NCBI RefSeq assembly: GCF_001661075.1
Contig: NZ_CP014870.1
Location: forward strand, 4,360,501-4,424,500
From: Pseudomonas silesiensis
GTDB lineage: Bacteria > Pseudomonadota > Gammaproteobacteria > Pseudomonadales > Pseudomonadaceae
Direction: 5' to 3'
Length of the DNA: 64,000 nucleotides
How positions within the stretch are numbered: position 1 is the stretch's first letter; every line of letters begins with the position of its first letter. Below are positions 42,904 to 53,857 of this stretch, piece by piece. The notes beneath the pieces are model-generated. The model had not been told where the DNA came from. It ran no database searches and saw only the letters and a program-made list of their open reading frames with translations. A program made the position numbers and the translations under genes.

Positions 42904-43050
42904 GGGGTGTCCTCATGGGCTGCGCTCTGAATGACGCTGTCTAGGCTAGACATCTGCTGGCGAACGAGGGTTCCACTGAGGACTGGAACAACTACCTCGT
43001 GCCGCGATAGGCTTGGGAATGTTGCCCGCCCAGCCATAAGGAAATAGCTC

Positions 43051-43482
43051 ATGCCCCTGCGAATCGAACAGTCGCACAATCCCACGGAAGAAGAACGCCA
43101 GGCCATCCTGTTGCCGTTGCGCGCCTATAACGCCGCGCAGGCCGGCGTCTCGACGCCGGAGCCCATTGCCCTGCTGGTGCGCGATGAAAGCGGCGAGATT
43201 CTCGGCGGGCTCTACGGTCGAGTGTTTTACCGATGGTTGTACATCGACCTGCTGTCGGTGCCGGAACAGGGCCGGGGACAGGGCATCGGTTCGACGCTGA
43301 TGCAGATGGCCGAAGACCTGGCGCGGGAAAAGGACTGCATAGGGGTCTGGCTCGACACCTTCGACTTCCAGGCGCCGGCGTTCTACAGGAAGCTGGGTTA
43401 CAGCGAGTTGGGGCAGATTGCTGACTACCCGCCGGGGCATACGCGCTTTTTCTTTCAGAAGCGCTTGATTAGCGACGCGTAA
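43051..43482 (+). CDS. GNAT-family N-acetyltransferase
   Basis: A 143-residue GNAT protein with the acetyl-CoA motif EQGRGQGIGSTLM and the C-terminal block FQAPAFYRKLGYSELGQIADYPPGHTRFFFQKRL. This subgroup resembles small acetyltransferases with a conserved DYPPGH motif. Acceptor unknown. It stands alone. Confidence 0.9.
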   Translation: MPLRIEQSHNPTEEERQAILLPLRAYNAAQAGVSTPEPIALLVRDESGEILGGLYGRVFYRWLYIDLLSVPEQGRGQGIGSTLMQMAEDLAREKDCIGVWLDTFDFQAPAFYRKLGYSELGQIADYPPGHTRFFFQKRLISDA

Positions 43483-43525
43483 TCCTGGGGCAGTGGCCCC
43501 CATTTGCTCGATCGACACAGAACCA

Positions 43526-43632
43526 CTGTGGGAGCGAGCTTGCTCCGGGCGGCGTTCCGACGATGGCGGCGGGTCAGTCAACATTGATGTTGAATGATAA
43601 ATAGCTATCGCGAGCAAGCTCGCTCCCACAGG
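43526..43632. repeat. REP/BIME palindromic element
   Basis: CTGTGGGAGCGAGCTTGCTC on the left and GAGCAAGCTCGCTCCCACAG on the right are exact inverse copies around about 65 bases. The interior contains GGCGGCGTTCCGACGATGG, which also occurs in the REP element near 30810. Confidence 0.88.
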
Positions 43633-43654
43633 GTATTGAGTTTGATCCCAGGAT

Positions 43655-44005
43655 TTAAAGGCAGGTCGCCAGTGCCGCCAACCGGCGCTTGGCGACAAAG
43701 TCATCCTTCTGCGCGTAGTAGTTCAACTGCGTTCCGGAAGCATCGGTGGTCACGTCGACAAAGGCTTCCGCCGAGCGCGTGTAAACCGTGGACCCGCCCT
43801 TCTTGCCCGGCTGCAGATACGCGCTGGCGTCGACCCCGAACACCGCCTCGTCCTGCCAGGAAAACTGCACGCACTGGGCGACAACTTTTTCCGGCTTGTT
43901 CGAAGTCAGGGTCTTGTACGGGGTTCCAGTGCGGGCATCGTTCATCGCCGAGCCTGCACAGCCGGCCAGCAAGGTTACGGCCAGCGCCACCATCAGAATT
44001 CGCAT
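43655..44005 (-). CDS. Small lipoprotein of unknown function
   Basis: A 116-residue protein with a lipoprotein signal and lipobox (MRILMVALAVTLLAGCAGS, lipidated Cys16). The mature part, about 100 residues (TPYKTLTSNKPEKVVAQCVQFSWQDEAVFG...), looks like a small soluble domain with two further Cys. No family recognised. It lies beside a REP element and is divergent from a small helix-turn-helix gene. Confidence 0.8.
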   Translation of the reverse strand: MRILMVALAVTLLAGCAGSAMNDARTGTPYKTLTSNKPEKVVAQCVQFSWQDEAVFGVDASAYLQPGKKGGSTVYTRSAEAFVDVTTDASGTQLNYYAQKDDFVAKRRLAALATCL

Positions 44006-44154
44006 TGCGTTCGCTCATCAAGAAAAAGCGGACTGTATCACCGCAGCACAGCGTATCGTTCTGCTTTACTTCATTTATACCGCGACACCGGGTGCCGATT
44101 CGCGCACCCTGTCGCGCCATTAACGCTGCATCGCGCCTTTTTCTGGAACGCCCC

Positions 44155-44403
44155 ATGACACCCAACGCCGAATACTACAAACCCACCGCCGAATACGCCG
44201 ACAAGCTGATCAGCCAGATCGGTCAGACGCCTTCCTGGATCGCCAAGCGAATTGGCGTCACCGACAAGCGGATTCGTTACATCCTCGACGGCGAACGTAC
44301 CGTCAAAGGTGAAACCACGCCGATCCAGATGACCTACCCCGAGCAGTTTGCCCTCGAGTGCCTGGCCGCTGCGGCTAAAGCCAGCAAGAAGCAGTCTGCG
44401 TAA
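44155..44403 (+). CDS. Small helix-turn-helix protein
   Basis: An 82-residue protein. ADKLISQIGQTPSWIAKRIGVTDKRIRYILDGERTVKGE has the pattern of a lambda-repressor-type helix-turn-helix. The C-terminus is Ala/Lys-rich (AAAAKASKKQSA). It probably binds DNA; no partner is known. The DUF6388-like gene follows 20 bases later and is likely co-transcribed. Confidence 0.8.
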   Translation: MTPNAEYYKPTAEYADKLISQIGQTPSWIAKRIGVTDKRIRYILDGERTVKGETTPIQMTYPEQFALECLAAAAKASKKQSA

Positions 44404-44423
44404 TCCATTTTCAAGGAGTGACC

Positions 44424-44753
44424 ATGGCGGCAACCGAACACCAACACGAGCAGGCGCTGAAGAAGTTTCTCGATGAACGGCCTGAACTGCGGGCCGAACT
44501 CGACACCCTCAATCCGCTGCTGGCCCAGGCCAAGGGTGAAACAACGGCGCAGTACCGCGACGAGCGCCTGCATGAAGCCTTCGAGGCCGAAGCCGAGCGT
44601 CTCGGGCTGTTTGCCTGGGAGCTGACCCTGCAGTTGACCGCCGCAACGCCTGAGGACTATCAGGCCCAGCGCATGGAAGTCCACAAGGAAGTGGCTGAAA
44701 TGGCCGGTATGGACTGGCTGGAGTATTGCGAGTTATATGGATTAGGCCAGTAA
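44424..44753 (+). CDS. Small DUF6388-like protein
   Basis: A 109-residue acidic, mostly helical protein (HEQALKKFLDERPELRAELDTLNPLLAQAKGETTAQYRDERLHEAFEAEAERLGLFAWELTLQLTA). I believe it belongs to DUF6388, of unknown function. The ATG at 44424 follows an AAGGAG ribosome site with five-base spacing. It lies between the small helix-turn-helix gene and the DUF1275 gene, with short gaps. Confidence 0.78.
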   Translation: MAATEHQHEQALKKFLDERPELRAELDTLNPLLAQAKGETTAQYRDERLHEAFEAEAERLGLFAWELTLQLTAATPEDYQAQRMEVHKEVAEMAGMDWLEYCELYGLGQ

Positions 44754-44781
44754 CCCTCCCCGCTCAAGGATGTATCCAACG

Positions 44782-45486
44782 ATGCTGCCTTCGTCCTCCA
44801 GCACCCACGCCAGTCCGGGCCATCTGCATATCCAGAAATGGCGCGGACGCATCGGCCTGTCGCTGGTGGCCGCACTCTCGGTACTGGCCGGGATGACCGA
44901 TGCCATCGGCTTCATGGCCAGCGGCGACTTCGTTTCCTTCATGAGCGGCAACACCACCCGACTCGCCGTGGCCATCAGCGACGGCGACATGGGCCTGACC
45001 TTGCGCCTGACGATCCTGGTGGCCACGTTCGTCATCGGCAACGCCCTGGGCATCGTCGTCAGCCGTCTCGGCGGCCGGCGGGCGCTGCCCTTGCTGCTGT
45101 GCATCGCTACCCTGCTGTGCGGTGCTGCTGCCTGGCCTTATGAGGAACAGCTGCCGGCATTGCTGGCGGCGATCATCGCCATGGGCATGCTCAATGCCGC
45201 CGTGGAAGATGTGAACGGTTTGCCGGTCGGCCTGACCTATGTCACCGGCGCCCTGTCGCGCTTCGGTCGTGGCCTGGGGCGCTGGATGCTCGGCGAACGG
45301 CGCAACGGCTGGCGGGTGCAGTTGATTCCCTGGGCCGGGATGTTTGCCGGCGCGGTGCTGGGGGCGTTGCTGGAGCATCATCTCGGGCTCAGGGCGTTGT
45401 TTGTCAGCGGGTTGCTGGCGGGCGGGATCGGGTTGCTGTCGTTGAAGATTCCGCGGCGGTGGCAGTTGGGGTATATGCCGCGTTAG
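44782..45486 (+). CDS. YoaK/DUF1275-family membrane protein
   Basis: About 234 residues with six predicted helices. RIGLSLVAALSVLAGMTDAIGFMASGDFVSFMSGNTTRLAVAI is the DUF1275 signature. Function unknown; a transporter is possible. ATGs at 44770 and 44782 are both in frame; the second has an AGGA at better distance. It is the third gene of a short plus-strand run. Confidence 0.85.
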   Translation: MLPSSSSTHASPGHLHIQKWRGRIGLSLVAALSVLAGMTDAIGFMASGDFVSFMSGNTTRLAVAISDGDMGLTLRLTILVATFVIGNALGIVVSRLGGRRALPLLLCIATLLCGAAAWPYEEQLPALLAAIIAMGMLNAAVEDVNGLPVGLTYVTGALSRFGRGLGRWMLGERRNGWRVQLIPWAGMFAGAVLGALLEHHLGLRALFVSGLLAGGIGLLSLKIPRRWQLGYMPR

Positions 45487-45517
45487 GTCCAACATTTCCG
45501 TTGCCCGATAGTCCGCT

Positions 45518-45610
45518 TTCGCGAGCAAGCCCGCTCCCACAGGGGTTTCGTGGCGGATTCCAATGTCATATAGAACACAAATCCCTTGTGGGAGCGGGCT
45601 TGCTCGCGAA
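45518..45610. repeat. REP/BIME palindromic element
   Basis: TTCGCGAGCAAGCCCGCTCC at the left and GGAGCGGGCTTGCTCGCGAA at the right are exact inverse copies around about 50 bases. Confidence 0.9.
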
Positions 45611-45698
45611 GGCGGCAACTCGGTCTCAAAGCAAACCCACTTAGCCGCCCCACCGATAAAGCTTTATCATGACCGCAGTTCCGCTGATCGAGTCCGTC

Positions 45699-46091
45699 AT
45701 GAAGTTCGCCATCGCGCTGTTTTCCGCCGCCCATGCGCCCTCCTCGCGCCGCGCCTTGCTGTTCGCCCAGGCCGCGCTGGCCGGCGGGCATGAGATTGTC
45801 CGGCTGTTTTTCTACCAGGACGGCGTTCATAACGCCTCCGGTAGCGTGGTCACCCCGCAGGATGAGCTGGATTTGCCCAGGCAATGGCGCACCTTCGTCA
45901 CCGAACATCAACTGGACGGCGTCGTCTGTATCGCCGCCGCCCTGCGCCGTGGCGTGTTGAACGCAGAAGAAGCCGGGCGCTACCAGCGCGAAGCGGTCGC
46001 CGTAGCCGCGCCGTGGGAGTTGTCCGGGCTGGGCCAGTTGCACGACGCGGTGCAGGACGCTGACCGCCTGATCTGTTTCGGAGGCGCGTGA
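45699..46091 (+). CDS. tusD: Sulfurtransferase TusD
   Basis: A 130-residue DsrE-like protein; the ATG at 45699 gives the conserved start MKFAIALFSAAH. The sulfur-carrying Cys77 is in DGVVCIAAALRRGV. TusD accepts persulfide sulfur from TusA within the TusBCD hexamer and passes it to TusE for 2-thiouridine at tRNA wobble U34. First gene of tusDCBE. Confidence 0.93.
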   Translation: MKFAIALFSAAHAPSSRRALLFAQAALAGGHEIVRLFFYQDGVHNASGSVVTPQDELDLPRQWRTFVTEHQLDGVVCIAAALRRGVLNAEEAGRYQREAVAVAAPWELSGLGQLHDAVQDADRLICFGGA

Positions 46092-46093
46092 AA

Positions 46094-46456
46094 ATGCCCA
46101 GATCCTTGCTGATTATCAGCCGTCAGTCCCCCTGGTCCGGGCCGAGTGCGCGCGAAGCGCTGGACGTCGTGCTGGCCGGTGGCGCTTTTGATTTGCCTGT
46201 GGGCCTGCTGTTCCTCGATGATGGCGTGTTCCAGCTCGCCGCGAAGCAAGACGCCAGGGCCTTGCAACAGAAAGACCTGAGCGCCAACCTGCAGGCGCTG
46301 CCGATGTTCGGGGTCGACGACCTGTTCGTCTGTGGCGGCAGCGCTGCCGAGCGCGGCCTGGACCCGAAGGTTTTGTCGCTCGAAGCAGCCCAGGTGCTGA
46401 GCGCTGGCGAAATCACCGCGCTTATCGACCGTTACGACCAGGTGATCACCCTCTGA
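46094..46456 (+). CDS. tusC: Sulfurtransferase complex subunit TusC
   Basis: A 120-residue DsrF-like protein (SLLIISRQSPWSGPSAREALDVVLAGGAFDLPVGLLFLDDGVFQL). The ATG at 46094 stands nine bases after a GGAGG site; a GTG at 46088 overlapping the tusD stop is an alternative. It forms the TusBCD heterohexamer core. Confidence 0.92.
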   Translation: MPRSLLIISRQSPWSGPSAREALDVVLAGGAFDLPVGLLFLDDGVFQLAAKQDARALQQKDLSANLQALPMFGVDDLFVCGGSAAERGLDPKVLSLEAAQVLSAGEITALIDRYDQVITL

Positions 46457-46749
46457 TGTCGACTTTACATGTGTTGTCCCATTCCCCTTTCGGCGACGAT
46501 CGCCTGACCAGCTGCCTGCGCGTGATCGGCGCCGAGGATGCGCTGCTGCTGTCTGGCGACGCGGCCTATGCCTTGCAACCGGGTACCGCCCCGTTCAATA
46601 CCCTGGGCACCCGCGGCCTGAAACTGTTTGTGCTGGCTGAAGACGCCCAGGCTCGCGACCTGCAAACGCCGGACTGGGCGAAGGCCATCGACTACCCGGC
46701 CTTCGTTGAGCTGTCGATCCGCTACGACAAGGTCAACAGTTGGCTATGA
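46456..46749 (+). CDS. tusB: Sulfurtransferase complex subunit TusB
   Basis: A 97-residue DsrH-like protein (STLHVLSHSPFGDDRLTSCLRVIGAEDALLLSGDAAYAL). Its ATG overlaps the tusC stop (TGATG), so it is translationally coupled. It completes the TusBCD hexamer. Confidence 0.92.
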   Translation: MSTLHVLSHSPFGDDRLTSCLRVIGAEDALLLSGDAAYALQPGTAPFNTLGTRGLKLFVLAEDAQARDLQTPDWAKAIDYPAFVELSIRYDKVNSWL

Positions 46750-47081
46750 ACGTCCTGAACGTCGGCGCCCGCGCCATCGAGCTGGACAAGGACGGTTTCC
46801 TGCTCGAACTGGGCGACTGGTCCTCTGAGGTCGCCAGCGCCCTCGCCGCCGCCGAAGACATCGAGTTGAGTCCCGAACACTGGGAGATCCTCGAGTTGCT
46901 GCGCAGTTTCTACAGCGAATTCCAACTGTCCCCGGCCACGCGTCCGCTGATCAAGTACACCGCATTGAAACTCGGCCCGGACAAAGGCAACAGCCTGCAC
47001 CTGAACCGACTGTTCAAAGGCACCCCTGCCAAACTCGCCGCGAAACTGGCGGGCCTGCCCAAACCGACGAATTGCCTATGA
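46746..47081 (+). CDS. tusE: Sulfur carrier protein TusE (DsrC family)
   Basis: A 111-residue DsrC-like protein with the sulfur-accepting Cys110 as penultimate residue (GLPKPTNCL). It receives sulfur from TusD and hands it to MnmA-tRNA. The ATG at 46746 overlaps the tusB stop by four bases; its own stop overlaps the next gene by four. Confidence 0.93.
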   Translation: MNVLNVGARAIELDKDGFLLELGDWSSEVASALAAAEDIELSPEHWEILELLRSFYSEFQLSPATRPLIKYTALKLGPDKGNSLHLNRLFKGTPAKLAAKLAGLPKPTNCL

Positions 47082-48079
47082 CCGACTACCCTGCGCTGAC
47101 CCTTGAAACTCCCGCCGAGCACCCTTTCGCCCAGTTCGTGCGCATCCTCGGCAAAGGCAAACGCGGCGCCCGCGACCTGACTCGGGTCGAAGCGCGTGAA
47201 GCCATGGGCATGGTGCTCGACGACAAGGTCGAGGACACCCAGCTCGGCGCTTTCCTGATGCTGCTGCGGCACAAGGAAGAAAGCGCCGAAGAGATGGCGG
47301 GGTTCACCGAAGCCTTGCGTGAGCGCTTGCAGGCACCGGCATTGAATGTCGATCTGGACTGGCCGACCTATGCCGGCAAGAAACGCCATCTGCCGTGGTA
47401 CCTGCTGGCGGCCAAGTGCCTGGCGCAGAACGGCGTGCGGATCTTCATGCACGGTGGCGGCGCGCACACGGCGGGACGGCTGTACAGCGAGCAACTGCTG
47501 GATGACTTGAATATTCCTTTGTGCCGCAACTGGCAGCAGGTCGGCACGGCACTGGATCAGGGCAGCCTGGCGTTCATGCCGCTGACGGACTGGGCGCCGC
47601 AATTGCAGCGGATGATCGATCTGCGCAACACCCTGGGCCTGCGTTCGCCGATCCATTCCCTGGCTCGGATCCTCAATCCATTGGGCGCTCGCTGTGGCCT
47701 GCAGAGCATTTTTCACCCCGGTTACCAGGCCGTGCATCGCGACGCCAGCGGCTTGCTCGGCGACACCGCGATCGTGGTAAAAGGCGACGGCGGCGAGATC
47801 GAGATCAACCCGGACGCCGACAGCCATTTGTACGGCACCACCGGTGGCGAGAGCTGGGACGAAGAATGGCCGCAACGTTCAGCCCAGCGCCACGTCAAAC
47901 CGGCCAGCCTCGATCCCGAGCATCTGAAAGCCGTCTGGCGCGGCGACGTGGTCGACAGCTATCCGCAGATGGCGCTCATTTCGACCATGGCCCTCGCTCT
48001 GCGCGGCCTCGGCCAGAGCCGTGAACAAGCCTTCGACACCGCCCAGCAGTATTGGGACGCGCGGGACAGATCGATTTAA
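47078..48079 (+). CDS. ybiB: YbiB-like protein (anthranilate phosphoribosyltransferase fold, TrpD2)
   Basis: A 333-residue protein of the glycosyltransferase family 3 / TrpD2 type (FAQFVRILGKGKRGARDLTRVEAREAMGMVLDDKVEDTQLGAFLMLLRHKEESAEEMAGFTEALR). E. coli YbiB is a nucleic-acid-binding protein without phosphoribosyltransferase activity. Here the phosphoribosyl-binding loop is not the usual GTGGD but HGGGAHTAGR, which fits a non-catalytic role. It is coupled to tusE by a four-base overlap, the last gene of the tus operon. Confidence 0.88.
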   Translation: MTDYPALTLETPAEHPFAQFVRILGKGKRGARDLTRVEAREAMGMVLDDKVEDTQLGAFLMLLRHKEESAEEMAGFTEALRERLQAPALNVDLDWPTYAGKKRHLPWYLLAAKCLAQNGVRIFMHGGGAHTAGRLYSEQLLDDLNIPLCRNWQQVGTALDQGSLAFMPLTDWAPQLQRMIDLRNTLGLRSPIHSLARILNPLGARCGLQSIFHPGYQAVHRDASGLLGDTAIVVKGDGGEIEINPDADSHLYGTTGGESWDEEWPQRSAQRHVKPASLDPEHLKAVWRGDVVDSYPQMALISTMALALRGLGQSREQAFDTAQQYWDARDRSI

Positions 48080-48168
48080 CCGATCATAACCGCCCAACCT
48101 TTGCGCTATTTGTTCGAACCTATGGGAATAGACTCCTCTCCAACGCTTATCGGTCGAGGAGTCTTGAA

Positions 48169-49176
48169 ATGGGTTTGTTAGTCGAAGGCCGCTGGCACGA
48201 CCAGTGGTACGAAAGCAGCAAGGACGGCGCGTTCCAGCGTGAACAGGCGCAGCGCCGCAACTGGGTGACCGCCGACGGCAAGCCAGGTCCGAGCGGTGTC
48301 GCAGGCTTTGCAGCCGAAGCCGGTCGGTATCATCTTTATGTGTCCCTCGCCTGTCCGTGGGCCCATCGCACGCTGATCCTGCGCAAACTCAAAGGCCTGG
48401 AAAGCCTGATCGATGTGTCCGTGGTCAGCTGGCTCATGCTGGAAAACGGCTGGACCTTCGATCAAAACCTGGGCTCGACGGGCGACAAGCTCGATCACTT
48501 CCAGTTCATGCACCAGCGTTATACCGCCGATACCGCCGACTACACCGGCCGCGTCACCGTGCCGGTGCTCTGGGACAAACAACAGAACCGCATCGTCAAC
48601 AATGAATCGGCGGAGATCATCCGCATGTTCAACAGCGCTTTCGATGACTTGACCGGCAATGATCTGGACCTTTATCCGGCGCCGTTGCGCGGCGAGATCG
48701 ATGCATTGAACGAGCGGATTTATCCGGCCGTGAACAATGGCGTGTATCGCGCCGGATTCGCCACCTCGCAGAAGGCTTATGAAGAAGCGTTCGATGAGTT
48801 GTTTGCCGAGCTGGATCGGCTGGAGCAGTTACTGGGCGCCAATCGTTATCTGACGGGCGAGTACCTGACTGAAGCCGACATTCGACTGTTTACCACGATG
48901 ATTCGCTTCGACGCGGTGTATTACGGGCACTTCAAGTGCAATCTGCGGCGGATAGCGGACTATCCGAATCTATCGAACTGGCTGCGGGAGATTTATCAGT
49001 GGCCGGGGATTGCTGAAACGGTGAGTTTTGAGCATATCAAGCACCACTACTACGGCAGTCACAAGACCATCAATCCGACGGGGATTGTGCCTAAGGGGCC
49101 GGTGCAGGATTTCACGGCGCCGCATGATCGGGGGCGGTTGAGCGGGAAAGGGGTTTGGCGCAAAGCTGCGGTCTGA
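48169..49176 (+). CDS. Glutathionyl-hydroquinone reductase (xi-class GST, YqjG-like)
   Basis: A 335-residue Xi-class glutathione transferase with the catalytic Cys62 in LACPWAHRT and the family block NNESAEIIRMFNSAF. It reduces glutathionyl-hydroquinones to hydroquinones. The ATG at 48169 with a CGAGGAG site upstream gives the family start MGLLVEGRWHDQWY; a longer frame is not conserved. Confidence 0.93.
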   Translation: MGLLVEGRWHDQWYESSKDGAFQREQAQRRNWVTADGKPGPSGVAGFAAEAGRYHLYVSLACPWAHRTLILRKLKGLESLIDVSVVSWLMLENGWTFDQNLGSTGDKLDHFQFMHQRYTADTADYTGRVTVPVLWDKQQNRIVNNESAEIIRMFNSAFDDLTGNDLDLYPAPLRGEIDALNERIYPAVNNGVYRAGFATSQKAYEEAFDELFAELDRLEQLLGANRYLTGEYLTEADIRLFTTMIRFDAVYYGHFKCNLRRIADYPNLSNWLREIYQWPGIAETVSFEHIKHHYYGSHKTINPTGIVPKGPVQDFTAPHDRGRLSGKGVWRKAAV

Positions 49177-49205
49177 TCTGAAGTATGGGGTGGTTTTGAG
49201 GCCCT

Positions 49206-49282
49206 CTTCGCGAGCAAGCCCGCTCCCACATTGGATTTGTGGACGACGCAAATCCAATGTGGGAGCGGGCTTGCTCGCGAAG
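49206..49282. repeat. Perfect 33-base REP inverted repeat
   Basis: Arms 49206-49238 and 49250-49282 are exact reverse complements over 33 bases and enclose 11 bases. The pairing extends past the usual REP core into CACATTGGATTT / AAATCCAATGTG. It lies between the convergent GST and cysG genes, where it could also stop transcription from both sides. Confidence 0.95.
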
Positions 49283-49297
49283 GGGGCCACTCGGTCT

Positions 49298-50692
49298 CTA
49301 GAGTTGCCCCTGAGCCCCTTCAAACCACGCCAGTTTCTCGCGCAATTGCACCACCTCCCCAACAATCACCAATGTCGGCGCATGCACTTCATGCTCCGCC
49401 ACCAGCTGCGGAAGGTCGGCCAAGGTGCCGGTAAACACCCGCTGATTGACCGTGGTGCCCTGCTGAATCAACGCCGCTGGGGTATCCGCCGCGCGGCCGT
49501 GCTTGATCAACTGCTCACAGATGATCGGCAACCCCACCAACCCCATGTAAAACACCAGGGTTTGCGCCGGCGCGACCAGGTCGGCCCACGGCAGATCGGT
49601 GGAGCCGTCCTTGAGGTGCCCGGTGACGAACCGCACCGACTGCGCGTAATCGCGGTGGGTCAGCGGGATCCCGGCATAGGCCGCGCAACCGCTGGCGGCC
49701 GTGATCCCCGGCACGACCTGGAACGGGATGCCATGGGCCGCCAGTTCTTCGATCTCTTCGCCGCCACGGCCGAAGATAAACGGATCGCCACCCTTCAGGC
49801 GCACCACGCGCTTACCGGCCTTGGCCAGGTCCACCAGGCGCTGGTTGATCTGATCCTGGGGCACGGCGTGCTCGGCGCGGCGTTTGCCGACGTAGACCCG
49901 CTCGGCATCGCGACGGCACAAATCGAGAATCGCCGGCGCCACCAGGCGGTCATACAACACCACATCGGCTTGCTGCATCAGCCGCAAGGCGCGGAACGTC
50001 AGCAGGTCGGGATCACCCGGGCCGGCGCCAACCAGATAGACTTCGCCCGTTGCATCCGGTGCTTCACCGGCAATTTTCGCCAGCATCAGGCGCTCGGCTT
50101 CGGCGCCCTGCCCGGCCAGTTGCCGGTCGGCAATCGGGCCCTGGAACACATCTTCCCAGAATGCCCGACGCTGCTGCACATCCGGGAACAGGCGTTTGAC
50201 CTGGCCGCGGAAACGCGCCGCCAGACCGGCCAGTTGCCCGTAGGTGGACGGAATCCAGGTTTCCAGTTTGGCCCGGATCAACCGTGCCAGCACCGGCGCA
50301 TCGCCGCCGCTGGAGACCGCGATGATCAGCGGCGAACGGTCGACGATCGCCGGGAAGATCACGCTGCACAGGGCTGGCGCATCCACCACGTTGACCGGCA
50401 CGCAACGCCGATGGGCATCGGCGGAGACTTGTGCATTGAGCGGTTCGTCGTCGGTGGCGGCAATGATCAGCCCGCAACCGTCCAGATCGGCCTCGACGTA
50501 ACCGCGCACCAGGCACTCGCCACCGCTGCCGGTCACCAGTTCCCGCAGTTGCGGTTCGATGTCCGGTGCGACCACCCGCAGCAGTGCACCGGCTTCGGCC
50601 AGCAGGCGGGATTTGCGCAAGGCAATTTCCCCGCCGCCGACGACCAATACACGACTGCCGCGAAGGTTATGAAACAGCGGCAGATAGTCCAT
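49298..50692 (-). CDS. cysG: Siroheme synthase (uroporphyrinogen methyltransferase / precorrin-2 dehydrogenase / ferrochelatase)
   Basis: A 464-residue trifunctional enzyme. The N-terminal NAD-binding part ([17 protein letters not shown]) forms the dehydrogenase/ferrochelatase. The C-terminal part ([34 protein letters not shown], then [16 protein letters not shown] and [15 protein letters not shown]) is the SAM-dependent uroporphyrinogen III methyltransferase. It makes siroheme for sulfite and nitrite reductases. Its ATG follows the serS stop with no gap. Confidence 0.96.
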   Translation of the reverse strand: MDYLPLFHNLRGSRVLVVGGGEIALRKSRLLAEAGALLRVVAPDIEPQLRELVTGSGGECLVRGYVEADLDGCGLIIAATDDEPLNAQVSADAHRRCVPVNVVDAPALCSVIFPAIVDRSPLIIAVSSGGDAPVLARLIRAKLETWIPSTYGQLAGLAARFRGQVKRLFPDVQQRRAFWEDVFQGPIADRQLAGQGAEAERLMLAKIAGEAPDATGEVYLVGAGPGDPDLLTFRALRLMQQADVVLYDRLVAPAILDLCRRDAERVYVGKRRAEHAVPQDQINQRLVDLAKAGKRVVRLKGGDPFIFGRGGEEIEELAAHGIPFQVVPGITAASGCAAYAGIPLTHRDYAQSVRFVTGHLKDGSTDLPWADLVAPAQTLVFYMGLVGLPIICEQLIKHGRAADTPAALIQQGTTVNQRVFTGTLADLPQLVAEHEVHAPTLVIVGEVVQLREKLAWFEGAQGQL

Positions 50693-52363
<1,671 letters not shown>

Positions 52364-52364
<1 letters not shown>

Positions 52365-53689
52365 TATTTTCTCCGCTGCCGGGGGCTGAGACGATCGAGT
52401 TGCGCAAGGTGATTGAGTTTCTCGCCGATCTTCAGCTCCAGGCCACGGGGCACCGGCTGATAGAAAGGCTGCGGCTCGAGTTCTTCCGGGAAGTAATCTT
52501 CGCCCGCGGCGTAGGCATCCGGCTCATCGTGGGCATAACGGTACTCATCACCGTAACCCAGTTGTTTCATCAACTTGGTAGGGGCGTTGCGCAGATGCAG
52601 CGGCACTTCCAGCGAACCGTGTTCGGTGGCGCTGCGCAGGGCGGCCTTGAAGCCCATGTACACCGCGTTGCTTTTTGGCGCGCAAGCCAGATACGTGATG
52701 GCCTGGGCCACCGCCAATTCGCCTTCGGGGCTGCCGAGGCGTTCCTGCACTTCCCACGCTGCCAGGCACAGGCTCAGGGCGCGGGGGTCGGCGTTGCCGA
52801 TGTCTTCGCTGGCCATGCGCACCACGCGCCGGGCCAGGTACAGCGGATCGCAACCACCGTCGATCATCCGCGCGAACCAGTACAGCGCACCGTCGGGGTT
52901 GGAGCCGCGCACCGACTTATGCAGCGCGGAAATCTGGTCATAGAACGCTTCCCCGCCCTTGTCGAACCGCCGACGTGTATCGCCCAACAGGCTTTGCAGC
53001 AGATCGACACCGATCTCGCTATTGTCTTCGGCCAGGTCCGAGGCGTTTTCCAGCAGGTTGAGCAGGCGTCGGCCATCGCCATCGGCCGCCGACAGCAGCA
53101 TCTGGAAGCCTTCATCGCTGAGGGTCAGTTGGCGTTTGCCCAGGCCACGCTCTTCGGTCAGCGCGCGCTGCACCAGTTTGCGCAGGGCCGCTTCGTCGAG
53201 ACTTTTGAGCACGTAGACGCGCGCCCGGGACAGCAATGCGTTATTGAGTTCGAACGAGGGGTTTTCGGTGGTCGCGCCGATGAAAATCAGCGTGCCGTCT
53301 TCGACATACGGCAGGAACGCATCCTGCTGGGACTTGTTGAAGCGGTGCACTTCGTCGACGAACAGGATGGTGCGTTTGCCGTATTGCCCGGCCTGCTGTT
53401 TGGCGATTTCCACCGCCTGGCGGATTTCCTTGACCCCGGCCAGGACCGCCGAGACCGTTTCGAAGTGCGCGTCCGAGACTTCCGCCAGCAGCCGCGCCAG
53501 GGTGGTCTTGCCCACACCCGGCGGGCCCCAGAAAATCATCGAGTGCAGGGCACCCTGCTCCAGGGCTTCGCGCAAAGGCTTGCCGCGGGCGAGCAGGTGT
53601 TCCTGACCGACGTACTCGTCCAGATTGGCCGCGCGCAAACGGGCGGCCAGGGGTTGAGCAATCGGGGCGCTGCGAAACAGGTCCATCAC
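52364..53689 (-). CDS. rarA: Replication-associated recombination protein A (RarA/MgsA)
   Basis: A 441-residue AAA+ ATPase with Walker [15 protein letters not shown], Walker [11 protein letters not shown], sensor [13 protein letters not shown] and the C-terminal tetramerisation domain. It acts at stalled forks and lagging-strand ends, interacting with SSB. It heads a rarA-crcB-serS-cysG run. Confidence 0.96.
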
Positions 53690-53748
53690 TACTTATGAAA
53701 CCTCACTGGGTCCTGGGGCCGATCATCCAACGTGCTAACACCACAATC

Positions 53749-53842
53749 CCTGTGGGAGCGGGCTTGCCCGCGAATGCGCAGTGTCAGTCGACATCATAGT
53801 TGCCTGATACGCCGCTTTCGCGAGCAAGCCCGCTCCCACAGG
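53749..53842. repeat. REP/BIME palindromic element
   Basis: CCTGTGGGAGCGGGCTTGCC at the left and GCAAGCCCGCTCCCACAGG at the right are inverse copies around about 45 bases, between lolA and rarA. Confidence 0.9.
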
Positions 53843-53857
53843 TTTAGCGTCTGATCT

